The notes under the pieces are model-generated. The model ran no database searches. It saw only the letters and a program-made list of their open reading frames with translations, and had not been told where the DNA came from. Both the position numbers and the translations under genes were made by a program. Below, piece after piece: positions 1 through 6,272 of a stretch of DNA of 16,992 bases; within the stretch, counting starts at the first letter, position 1, and each line of letters starts with the position of its first letter. Location of the stretch: positions 1 to 16,992 of the forward strand of contig CAYXIJ010000036.1 in assembly GCA_964465375.1 (NCBI GenBank), written 5' to 3'. This DNA comes from CAJWKT01 sp964465375. Lineage in GTDB: Bacteria > Pseudomonadota > Gammaproteobacteria > Steroidobacterales > Rariloculaceae.

Positions 1-2
1 GG

Positions 3-329
3 GTCAACTCACCTCCGTCGATTGACGTCCCGAATGTCATATCGTTTGATGAAAATACAGCAGCAGGGCAAATAATCGATACATTCGAGGCTTCTGATGC
101 CGATGCCCATTCACTCACTTTGACCTTGGGCAGCCAGTCCCCAGGGAACGATGCCAGTGATTTTACCTTGGCAAGCAATGGTGGGCTGAGTTTCAACGCG
201 ACCCCTGATTACGAGAGTCCCGCAGATTACGACACCAACAATATTTACGACCTCACCCTGACTGCTACAGACGGGATAGAGACCGTATCGCAGGAGTTCA
301 GCGTGGTGGTATTGAATGTGAGTGACTAA
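3..329 (+). CDS. Cadherin-repeat protein, C-terminal end (5' partial)
   Basis: The reading frame is open from the left edge of the window and ends at a TAA at 327-329, so only the last 108 residues are present. They form one cadherin-like repeat. The DEN motif and A-x-G pattern come near the start, followed by EASDADAHSLTLTL, a strand with GGLSFNATPDYE, and the closing pattern YDLTLTATDGIETVSQEFSV. These are the usual landmarks of bacterial cadherin repeats, which are calcium-binding beta-sandwich domains of secreted or surface proteins. The protein ends directly after this repeat (VVLNVSD), with no visible membrane anchor, LPXTG signal or autotransporter barrel. The full protein probably holds more such repeats upstream. 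A related single repeat occurs in the lipoprotein encoded at 1088-2236 on the other strand. The domain type is fairly sure; the role of the protein, perhaps adhesion or calcium-dependent interaction, is not visible here. Confidence 0.75.
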   Translation, partial: VNSPPSIDVPNVISFDENTAAGQIIDTFEASDADAHSLTLTLGSQSPGNDASDFTLASNGGLSFNATPDYESPADYDTNNIYDLTLTATDGIETVSQEFSVVVLNVSD

Positions 330-359
330 ATTAGAGGAATCGAATACGAAGCATCGGTA

Positions 360-374
360 GTGTTTCCGGAACAC
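360..374. repeat. Short inverted repeat after the cadherin gene
   Basis: GTGTT and AACAC flank a five-base loop (TCCGG), about 30 bases after the stop codon of the cadherin gene. There is no T tract on either side, so a rho-independent terminator is not supported. The rest of 330-549 holds no convincing gene or RNA. Confidence 0.2.
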
Positions 375-549
375 ATTGCTCCGATGACGGTATTATTGAC
401 GGTATGCGGCGGTGGGGTTGGTATGAAATCTTTTAAAAACCATAGGGTTAGAGGCAGAGTTCATGTCATTGCCCGTTATGTTGAACGGCTTTTCAAGGTG
501 TCCAGAGAAGCCGAAGAAAAATAATAAACTACTGAAATATAAAATCTTT

Positions 550-903
550 ATGAAATTAATGACTCGCTGCTCGTTGCTTTTTTTATTTCTACTGGGACTA
601 AGTGGCTGCGGAACCAGTGATGACATCTCAGGTGTATACACTGAAATAGACCCGGAAGAGTTTCCCATAGAGATCGTGTTATTGGAGGATGGTACCGGAT
701 CATTCACTTATGGGGGGGCGCAAATAGGGCCTGAAGAAGCACTGTCATGGAAGTATCAAGATAATGGCGTTTACGGAGTAAATTATTTCGATGACGAAGG
801 AGTCGTTATCGCCGTCGAGGAGTTTATTGTTGAGGACGGAATCTTGGTCTTTATCGTTAATGGGGAAACCTACAGGTATCGGAAGTCGAACGATGCGCTC
901 TGA
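550..903 (+). CDS. Small hypothetical lipoprotein
   Basis: The frame is open from an ATG at 463, but I place the start at the ATG at 550. That gives a compact lipoprotein signal: MKLMTR, a Leu/Phe-rich hydrophobic stretch, then the lipobox LSGC with the lipidated Cys at residue 20. The 463 start would put 29 charged residues in front of this signal. No strong Shine-Dalgarno is visible at either start, and an ATG at 559 is also possible. The mature part of about 97 residues is acidic and predicted to be mostly beta strand, with motifs such as ISGVYTE, GTGSFTYGG and the closing ETYRYRK. This resembles small lipocalin-like or META-like lipoproteins, but I recognise no defined family. It should sit in the outer or inner membrane facing the periplasm. 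It follows the cadherin gene on the same strand after 220 bases, so co-transcription is uncertain. Confidence 0.65.
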   Translation: MKLMTRCSLLFLFLLGLSGCGTSDDISGVYTEIDPEEFPIEIVLLEDGTGSFTYGGAQIGPEEALSWKYQDNGVYGVNYFDDEGVVIAVEEFIVEDGILVFIVNGETYRYRKSNDAL

Positions 904-996
904 TCTGGACGCATCAATTAACGCAGTGACAGCCCATTTTGATCCAACAGCCCGATCAGGGGATTCGACAATACAGCCAACCGCTAAGAATTAGAC

Positions 997-1018
997 TGGG
1001 GGCATATTTGGGGCACAT
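997..1018. repeat. Tandem 11-bp G-rich repeat in intergenic region
   Basis: Two adjacent 11-base units, TGGGGGCATAT and TTGGGGCACAT, match at 9 of 11 positions. They lie in the 184-base gap between the convergent ends of the small lipoprotein gene and the cadherin-domain lipoprotein gene. The pattern is reminiscent of G-rich direct repeats near tyrosine integrase attachment sites, but no integrase or tRNA gene is seen. The function is unknown. Nothing else is recognisable in 904-1087. Confidence 0.3.
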
Positions 1019-1087
1019 CTACGGATATAGATATACCATTCGTATTTCTCAAAAGGTTACAGTTCGAATTAATTGAAGTCTGATGAG

Positions 1088-2236
1088 CTAAAAAAATAAT
1101 GACGTTAAAACGTCTTTATCGGGTACGGAGAGGACCTTAGCTACGGTATCTTGATAAAGCTTGTGACCCAGCGGCAGAGTAGTCTCTACCCCCGAAGGTG
1201 TGCCAATAGAGAATTCTTCGTGCCCCACCAAACCTGCCAAACCGAAGAGGTCCCATTCCGCAACAATAAGCCAATAAGCGTACTCCTGTGCAGTAATTTT
1301 TCTATATAGCGCGGCATCCACCTGTAGTATGTGCGAGTACCCAGAGACATCGTAAATACCCTTATCTATAGCTTCCTGGGTTGCAACATCTAATGGGGAA
1401 GACTGATCAAACCCCCATTCGAATGGAAATGCCAGATTAAATCCTACGCTCGTAATAGTATGCAGAAGGTGCTCCAAAACCGAATTGAGGGTGTCCGCAC
1501 CTGCTTCCCCTGGAACCTCCCAAATATAATCAACAACGTTATCCAAATAACTGCCCCCTGCTGTAGCACTTATACAAGATGGGTCTGCATCGCATTCGCT
1601 TTCTGGAGGATAATTTGAGCCACCGATATAACCTAAACGCTGGTAGACACTATAATTTTTTAGTGTATTTAAAAATGTATTGCGCATCGTAATATCAATC
1701 GAACTGGTATTAACGAGCATTGCCTCATATGTAGACGCAACAGTTTCTATAAAATCATTTGAAACTTCAGGCCTTGAAAATATTCTTAAATTTCCTACGT
1801 CTATATATCTAGTGAATGGAGAATAAAGCTGATCGTTAACGATAGAGCCCCTATTATCAGATGCATCATCCGTTACAGTTACCGTGATATTCTGTGTTGT
1901 AGTGCGCACCCCATCGCTGGCTGTCACTGTTGCGGTGTAAGAGTTCTTAGTTTCATAATCAGGCGCAGACACAAAGCTCAGAACACCGGCCGATGTCATG
2001 GCTAGCTCAGAACCAGAGACACTATAAGTAAGCGATGAGCTGTCGGAATCTGTAGCCGTCACGGTACCGATTGCCGTTTGATTTTCCGCAGCGCTAAACG
2101 ATGCCGATGAGGTAAAGACTGGTGAGGCGGGACCAGGCGTAGAAGCAATCGGACCGCTGCTATCACCACCACCACCACCGCATGAGGCCGCTAGAAGGGA
2201 TATGCATAACAATAATTGCACCTTAACTTTCAACAT
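1088..2236 (-). CDS. Cadherin-domain lipoprotein with unknown C-terminal domain
   Basis: The 382-residue product begins with a lipoprotein signal ending in the lipobox AASC (Cys19). A Gly-rich linker (GGGGGDSSG) follows, as is common in marine gammaproteobacterial lipoproteins. Residues about 40-125 form a cadherin-like repeat with SAAENQTAIG, TATDSDSSSL, SAPDYETKNSYT and VTASDGV. Residues about 126-382 form a second domain that I do not recognise. It has two close cysteines (ECDADPSC, 215 and 221), a notable EHLLHT at 255-260, and many aromatic residues. EHLLH could bind a metal, but it is not the HExxH zinc-protease motif. The ATG at 2236 is preceded by GGGGGA at good spacing, so the start is sure. 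The gene stands alone, convergent to the small lipoprotein gene. The product should be anchored to a membrane facing the periplasm or the outside. Its function is unknown. Confidence 0.8.
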   Translation of the reverse strand: MLKVKVQLLLCISLLAASCGGGGGDSSGPIASTPGPASPVFTSSASFSAAENQTAIGTVTATDSDSSSLTYSVSGSELAMTSAGVLSFVSAPDYETKNSYTATVTASDGVRTTTQNITVTVTDDASDNRGSIVNDQLYSPFTRYIDVGNLRIFSRPEVSNDFIETVASTYEAMLVNTSSIDITMRNTFLNTLKNYSVYQRLGYIGGSNYPPESECDADPSCISATAGGSYLDNVVDYIWEVPGEAGADTLNSVLEHLLHTITSVGFNLAFPFEWGFDQSSPLDVATQEAIDKGIYDVSGYSHILQVDAALYRKITAQEYAYWLIVAEWDLFGLAGLVGHEEFSIGTPSGVETTLPLGHKLYQDTVAKVLSVPDKDVLTSLFF

Positions 2237-2309
2237 AAATAATCCCCCCAGGTCGAGTGATTAGATTTTAAGTTCGTCACAACAATCCGGTAGAGCCTTG
2301 AGTTTTAAA

Positions 2310-2345
2310 AGAGACCCTGAGGAGGTTTATTATATTGTCGTCTCT
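2310..2345 (-). terminator. Possible terminator after the DUF1554-like gene
   Basis: On the minus strand, AGAGAC and GTCTCT can pair as a 6-bp stem around a loop that holds a smaller CCT/AGG hairpin. A run of TTTTAAAA follows directly. It lies 29 bases beyond the stop of the minus-strand gene at 2374-3048, where a terminator would be expected. The long loop makes it weak. Confidence 0.3.
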
Positions 2346-2373
2346 CGCAAAAAAGCTCGCATTAACTACCCAC

Positions 2374-3048
2374 CTAGTCGCTGGCGAAGCAATAAAAAAG
2401 ACCCCTACCATCATTCATCTCTATTTCTTCCTGGCTACAGCCCCGCGAAAAATGGGCTGAATTCCACAAGGTGCCTGGGTTGCCGCGTTGGCTGTCGAAG
2501 TGACCCACCCTCGCGCGCCCCCCACCGCCGCTCCAGTCTCTGCAAGTTGCTGGATCACCCGCCCGCTGTTCCTCAATACCAGGGGATCCATCAAAAAAGG
2601 CTACCGTGCCATCGGCCTGGGTTCCCGTCAGCATATCGTGCATGGTCCCTTCATCGTCGATACCGGGGACCCTACCGCCACTCTCATCATATGAGTTGTC
2701 TCTCATGATGTTGTCGTTGTTGTCATGAAGATCGGTTAAGTCTCGAGCAATGAGCTCACCCTTAATGTTGTACCAAGGTCCCTGACCAATACGATCACGG
2801 GCGTTCACTGTCGAGGTGCTGAGGTACGCCCGCCAGCTGCGATTCCCGGCTCCGGCGGCGTCCGCCAAAGACTGGCAATGTGCGTCGGCGCCGGCTAGCC
2901 CACCCAAGTCCCCCCCTCTACCAATATTTTCACTGGTGATAAAAAAACTCATGGAATTGTCATCGCCGTCTTGGGCCAATTCCAAGTGACAACCCACGGT
3001 AGACAATATGATCGCGGAAAGAACGGCCAGTATTCTTCTCATCTTCAT
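2374..3048 (-). CDS. DUF1554-like lipoprotein with four mature cysteines
   Basis: This 224-residue protein has a lipoprotein signal (MKMRR, hydrophobic core, VGC lipobox, Cys20). The mature part carries the pattern known from the DUF1554 domain, first described in Leptospira and found in many secreted bacterial proteins with a C-type-lectin/endostatin-like fold. The landmarks are SFFITSENIGRGGDLGGLAG followed by ADAHCQSLA, then WRAYLST at 72-78, ATCRDW at 167-172, and a C-terminal RGCS and LFYCFASD. Four cysteines remain after lipidation (58, 169, 204, 220), enough for two disulfides. The ATG overlaps the stop of the upstream thioredoxin-like gene as ATGA (3048-3045), so the two are almost certainly translated together. 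A second in-frame ATG two codons on could also serve as start. The coupling suggests the thioredoxin-like partner may act on these disulfides. Family assignment is by pattern memory; the ligand is unknown. Confidence 0.7.
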   Translation of the reverse strand: MKMRRILAVLSAIILSTVGCHLELAQDGDDNSMSFFITSENIGRGGDLGGLAGADAHCQSLADAAGAGNRSWRAYLSTSTVNARDRIGQGPWYNIKGELIARDLTDLHDNNDNIMRDNSYDESGGRVPGIDDEGTMHDMLTGTQADGTVAFFDGSPGIEEQRAGDPATCRDWSGGGGRARVGHFDSQRGNPGTLWNSAHFSRGCSQEEIEMNDGRGLFYCFASD

Positions 3049-3560
3049 TTTAACGCGAGATCAAGTGCCGCCCTCACCTCCGCATCCCAGAATTCGGAGA
3101 GAGCCTGCCCTGGGGGCAAATCAGTAGACGACCGCCGATAGGAAACGACGCCGCTACCATCGACAACCATCAAACCAGGTATGAACTGGATGTCATATGC
3201 GCCTGCAATTTCATCGCCATCGAGAATACCCAGTACCGGAAACCCCAGGCTACCTAGATAAGCGACTGGATCGCCGATCCCTCGCTCTTTAGCATTGATA
3301 GTGACTATCTTTACGCCATCTGCGGCATAGTCACTCTGGATATCTTTCAGGTATGGCATGAAAGCTTTGCAATAGGGACACCACGTCGCCCAGAACACGA
3401 CGACAGCTGGCTTTCCATTTGTCACCTCCGGAAACGAGACGACGTTGCCGCGAGTATCACTACCAATCCAGGAAGGTGCCTCATCTCCGGCCTCGGCAGC
3501 CCAGAGTGGCAACGCCCACACACCCAGCAGAAAAGTAACTATAAGCGTTTTCGGCGACAT
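3045..3560 (-). CDS. TlpA-like periplasmic thioredoxin-fold protein
   Basis: The 171-residue product has an N-terminal signal peptide, likely cut near LPLWA-AEAG, and then a TlpA/AhpC-type thioredoxin fold. The active site is WATWCPYC, with Cys61 and Cys64, preceded by the strand PAVVVFWATW. The cis-proline loop is FIPGLMVVD, with Pro128. The family (TlpA, ResA, CcmG) consists of exported thiol-disulfide oxidoreductases that reduce specific periplasmic substrates, but here Gly replaces the usual Thr after the cis-proline. No membrane segment follows the signal, so it is probably soluble in the periplasm. The ATG at 3560 is preceded by GGAGG at good spacing. A TATAAA-like -10 lies at 3609-3614 on this strand, without a clear -35. 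The stop codon overlaps the start of the DUF1554-like lipoprotein gene by four bases. The fold is sure; the substrate is inferred at best from that partner. Confidence 0.88.
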   Translation of the reverse strand: MSPKTLIVTFLLGVWALPLWAAEAGDEAPSWIGSDTRGNVVSFPEVTNGKPAVVVFWATWCPYCKAFMPYLKDIQSDYAADGVKIVTINAKERGIGDPVAYLGSLGFPVLGILDGDEIAGAYDIQFIPGLMVVDGSGVVSYRRSSTDLPPGQALSEFWDAEVRAALDLALK

Positions 3561-3757
3561 ACAATCCTCCGATAGTGGCGTTTACTGTTACAAGTTGAGC
3601 ATGATCACTTTATACAGCAGCATCTTGTTTCAGGGCACACCTACTTATCGTACACCTTATGAGTATAGAAATTCTGTTTGTTTATGTTTTAATAGGTTTT
3701 GTGGCTTTCTTGATTGACGCCATCTCCACCACATTATTAAAAATCTAGGAGTTATGA

Positions 3758-4240
3758 ATGTCTGCGCAGCAATGGGATTCCCCGCCTGAAATGAAAATCG
3801 ACGAGACGAAAAACTATTCCGTCTCGATTACGACCAATCGCGGTACCATTGAACTTGAGTTATATCCACAGCACGCACCGCAAACAGTGAACAACTTCGT
3901 ATACCTAGCGGATCAGGGTTTCTACGACGGCGTATTGTTTCATCGTGTTATCCCGAATTTCATGATTCAAGGTGGTGATCCGACCGGTTCGGGGAGCGGT
4001 GGCCCTGGCTATCGATTCGCTGATGAATGTGATGGAAATCCACTAAAACATGAGCGTTGCGTTATCTCAATGGCCAATGCAGGTCCGAATACCAACGGTA
4101 GTCAGTTTTTCATTACACATTTGCCTACGCCACACCTAGATGGCAAACATACTGTGTTTGGAAAAGTCACAACAGGAGAGGATGTCGTTGACGCTATCGA
4201 ACAGGGTGACACAATAATCAGCATAACCATCGCTGACTGA
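3758..4240 (+). CDS. Cyclophilin-type peptidyl-prolyl cis-trans isomerase
   Basis: This 160-residue protein catalyses cis-trans isomerisation of X-Pro peptide bonds and helps protein folding. The cyclophilin signature is complete: HAPQTVNNFVYLA, FYDGVLFHRVIPNFMIQGGDP with the catalytic Arg63 and Gln71, SMANAGPNTNGSQFFIT with Phe117, and HLDGKHTVFGKV with His131. His126 stands where eukaryotic cyclophilin A has the cyclosporin-binding Trp, as in many bacterial enzymes. There is no signal peptide, so the protein should be cytoplasmic. Its length is that of a single-domain cyclophilin. AGGAG at 3747-3751 gives good spacing to the ATG at 3758; another ATG at 3754 is out of frame. The gene is divergent from the TlpA-like gene, with about 197 bases between, and convergent to the GST gene. 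Confidence 0.95.
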   Translation: MSAQQWDSPPEMKIDETKNYSVSITTNRGTIELELYPQHAPQTVNNFVYLADQGFYDGVLFHRVIPNFMIQGGDPTGSGSGGPGYRFADECDGNPLKHERCVISMANAGPNTNGSQFFITHLPTPHLDGKHTVFGKVTTGEDVVDAIEQGDTIISITIAD

Positions 4241-4259
4241 GCAAGAGTTTAGACGGAAA

Positions 4260-4304
4260 AGCAACGACCGAACGAAACACTCCCTTATGAGGGCGACGGT
4301 TGCT
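4260..4304. terminator. Weak hairpin between convergent genes
   Basis: AGCAAC and GTTGCT flank an interval that contains a smaller CCCT/AGGG hairpin, between the converging cyclophilin and GST genes. On the minus strand the structure is followed by TTTTCC, so it would best suit the GST transcript. The 6-bp outer stem and long interior make it weak. Confidence 0.3.
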
Positions 4305-4332
4305 GCTAATGCATTCATCAATTTATTGTGCC

Positions 4333-5202
4333 TTAATTATCGGCCACCACCTGGGCGAAAGATTTTCCTTCTTTAGACTCTTGGGTGCGGCGCTCAGTCA
4401 ATCGTGCCTGTACATGACTGGGTACGGTTGCTTCCTTCGCAAAGGCTGGCTCGCTTTTCAAGCGCTCAAACCACGCGGCAACCCTCGGATGCAGTGTCTC
4501 GATGGGATAGGATACGAGCCGAAGGCGATGAACATAGATAAACCAGGCGACATCCAGAAGCGAAAGCATGTCGTCAAATAAGAAATTCTGCTCTCCGAGA
4601 ATTTCTTCTAATTCATTGAGCGCATGACGGAAACGTTGTGCCGATCCGCGTATCGCCTCATCAGGAATGCCACCGTTCGTATTGAAGCGCTGCCAATAAT
4701 CAAACTCGATTTCACGCCATGTGTCCACCTCTCCCCTGACAGTGCCGGATCCGAGGCTCCTATAATTCTCCAGCACCTCTAGCGTTTTGCCGGCACTCTC
4801 GGGTGGAAGAACATAGCGCATAGAAAGATTCCGCAGATCGTGATGCAGGTCGTTCTCTTTATCCAGCTTTTGGAATATTTCTTTTTTTCTGCCTTCCGGA
4901 ATAAGCGGAGGGTCAGGAAAGCACTTCTCGAGATACATCAAAATATCATTACTTTCGATATGAACGGTTCCGTCGTGAATCAGCACAGGTACAAGACCAC
5001 GCGGATTAATACCAAGAAACCAAGCTTCATTGTGCTTCTTTTTAGATAGATCGATGATATGAGATTCCCAGGAAATACCCTTTAAATCCAAAGCTATTCG
5101 TGTTTTCTGTGAGCAGCTGGATGACGAGAAGTGGCAAAGGTGAAAACCCTTCCAATTCAAAACTTCCCGGGTCCGTATGTCAGCCTCAACAAGTTGAACC
5201 AT
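4333..5202 (-). CDS. Glutathione S-transferase family protein
   Basis: The 289-residue product has an N-terminal thioredoxin-like GST domain and an all-helical C-terminal domain. The fold begins at FHLCHFSSSSCSQKTRIALDL, where Ser26-Ser29/Cys30 fill the place of the catalytic Ser/Cys. NPRGLVPVL carries the cis-proline (Pro72), and IESNDI at 82-87 is the Glu-Ser motif that binds the gamma-glutamyl group of glutathione. The C-terminal half includes the Asp-containing helix LFDDMLSLLDVAWFIYVHRL. At 289 residues it is longer than a typical bacterial GST of 200-230, with extra helices in the middle and a charged tail. It is cytoplasmic and probably conjugates glutathione to, or reduces, small electrophiles. 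The substrate cannot be read from sequence. The ATG at 5202 has no clear Shine-Dalgarno, so the first 15-20 residues are uncertain. The gene is divergent from the DUF6152-like operon across an 83-base region with marked palindromes. Confidence 0.88.
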   Translation of the reverse strand: MVQLVEADIRTREVLNWKGFHLCHFSSSSCSQKTRIALDLKGISWESHIIDLSKKKHNEAWFLGINPRGLVPVLIHDGTVHIESNDILMYLEKCFPDPPLIPEGRKKEIFQKLDKENDLHHDLRNLSMRYVLPPESAGKTLEVLENYRSLGSGTVRGEVDTWREIEFDYWQRFNTNGGIPDEAIRGSAQRFRHALNELEEILGEQNFLFDDMLSLLDVAWFIYVHRLRLVSYPIETLHPRVAAWFERLKSEPAFAKEATVPSHVQARLTERRTQESKEGKSFAQVVADN

Positions 5203-5230
5203 TTTTTGCAGTCTACGAAGATTTAGAAAA

Positions 5231-5276
5231 TATACTTAAGTATACCGTCAGCATCAGAAAACCGTGCTGGTATACT
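5231..5276. promoter_or_regulatory. Palindromic operator candidate between GST and DUF6152-like operon
   Basis: TATACTTAAGTATA at 5231-5244 is a perfect 14-bp palindrome. A further copy of its half-site, GTATACT at 5270-5276, lies downstream; with AGTATAC at 5239-5245 it can form a hairpin, extended by CAGC/GCTG after a bulge. All lie within the 83 bases that separate the divergent GST gene (start 5202) and the DUF6152-like gene (start 5286), where a shared regulator would bind. TATACT also resembles a -10 box on either strand, so part of the symmetry may come from back-to-back promoters. I see no convincing -35 boxes. The symmetry is directly seen; the function is inferred. Confidence 0.4.
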
Positions 5277-5285
5277 GAAGAGCTA

Positions 5286-6236
5286 ATGCGCATATATATA
5301 CCCACAAAGAAAAAAATTCTGAGTGCGTCAATCCTGCCTGTCACGATCACGATCCTTATTTCGCAAGCTATCGCTCATCACTCGCATGGCAACTACGAAA
5401 TCGGAAAGGAGATTCAGGTTCAAGGTATCGTAACTGAATTCCATTTCGCGAATCCTCATGTCTGGGTATTCATGAGTATTAACAATGAAATTGGTGAGAC
5501 CGAAGACTGGGCATTAGAAGGCGGGGGAACTGCTAGTTTTAGTAGAAAGGGATGGGACGGTATAGCAGATGGAGACGAACTAACAGTCACGTGCACCCCA
5601 ACTCGTGATGGCGATAACGGTTGCTTTATCACTAACATAAATATCAACGAGTCGAATCTGGTGGTTGATGGCACTTCCAGCTGGATCAATATTGCCTTCC
5701 CCGACCAATTTTTTTCAGCCAACTTTCCGAGCAAACCCACAATTAACACAGTCCCTTACCCTTCAGAATATGGTGGCACATTTCCCTCGACAATCTATAC
5801 GGCCCGAGAAAACGACAATCACTACTCAGTAACCGTTGTGGATTTCTCTGATGCCAAAAATATCTACCTTCAACTAGCAAAGGAAATTAATGTTGCCGGA
5901 GCCCACAATTTTTGGCTCTATGACCAAATGGGTGCAATCTCCTATGCGGCGCAGCAGTTTCGTCTACGGGGTGGCGAAGTTACCTACGATGCTTGGCATC
6001 ATGTGGACTTTATTGGTGGGCATCAGCTTTTCCTCACGAACCCCGATCAAACCCGTACCTATGCAGGTATTTATAGACACGCCAACCGGCTTTATATCTT
6101 AGAAGCAACGGTGACAGCGGGCACTCCGCCTCAAGGGATATTCCAGCAATCTCTGACGATTCTAGATAAAGAGGGCAAACGTGTTCGTTATGATCTGCAG
6201 CCAGATCATACGAGAGCAAGGATTGAGGTTGATTGA
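5286..6236 (+). CDS. DUF6152-like exported protein with C-terminal extension
   Basis: I start the gene at the ATG at 5286, not at the far upstream in-frame ATG at 5100, because that extension would run antisense through the GST gene. From 5286 there is a normal signal peptide (MRIYIPTKKK, hydrophobic core, QAIA cleavage), preceded by GAAGAG at short spacing. The mature protein starts HHSHGNYEIG and continues with the DUF6152 pattern: VQGIVTEFHFANPHVWVFM, WALEGGG, RKGW, GDELTV. This covers residues 31-120, with an extra cysteine pair (103, 113). Residues about 130-316 form a second domain that I do not recognise, starting NIAFPDQFFSANFPSKPT, which resembles the opening of periplasmic FPGKP-type beta-rich domains. 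Typical DUF6152 proteins are about 130 residues, so this is an unusual fusion. It should be soluble in the periplasm. The gene lies 36 bases before a Tat-exported reductase-like gene, probably in one operon. Confidence 0.75.
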   Translation: MRIYIPTKKKILSASILPVTITILISQAIAHHSHGNYEIGKEIQVQGIVTEFHFANPHVWVFMSINNEIGETEDWALEGGGTASFSRKGWDGIADGDELTVTCTPTRDGDNGCFITNININESNLVVDGTSSWINIAFPDQFFSANFPSKPTINTVPYPSEYGGTFPSTIYTARENDNHYSVTVVDFSDAKNIYLQLAKEINVAGAHNFWLYDQMGAISYAAQQFRLRGGEVTYDAWHHVDFIGGHQLFLTNPDQTRTYAGIYRHANRLYILEATVTAGTPPQGIFQQSLTILDKEGKRVRYDLQPDHTRARIEVD

Positions 6237-6272
6237 TTTACTTGACTAACGAATACTAACGGGGAGTTTACT

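Noticed and set aside
904..1087. tRNA gene suggested by a GGATTCGAC word
   Set aside because: No acceptor, anticodon or D arm can be drawn around it.
2298..2708. 136-codon plus-strand open frame
   Set aside because: It lies mostly antisense to the DUF1554-like lipoprotein gene, is rich in Arg, Ser and Pro as shadow frames are, and has no ribosome binding site.
5100..5285. N-terminal extension of the DUF6152-like fusion gene to an ATG at 5100
   Set aside because: The extension would overlap the GST gene in antisense for about 100 bases and would put 62 non-hydrophobic residues before a clear signal peptide at 5286.
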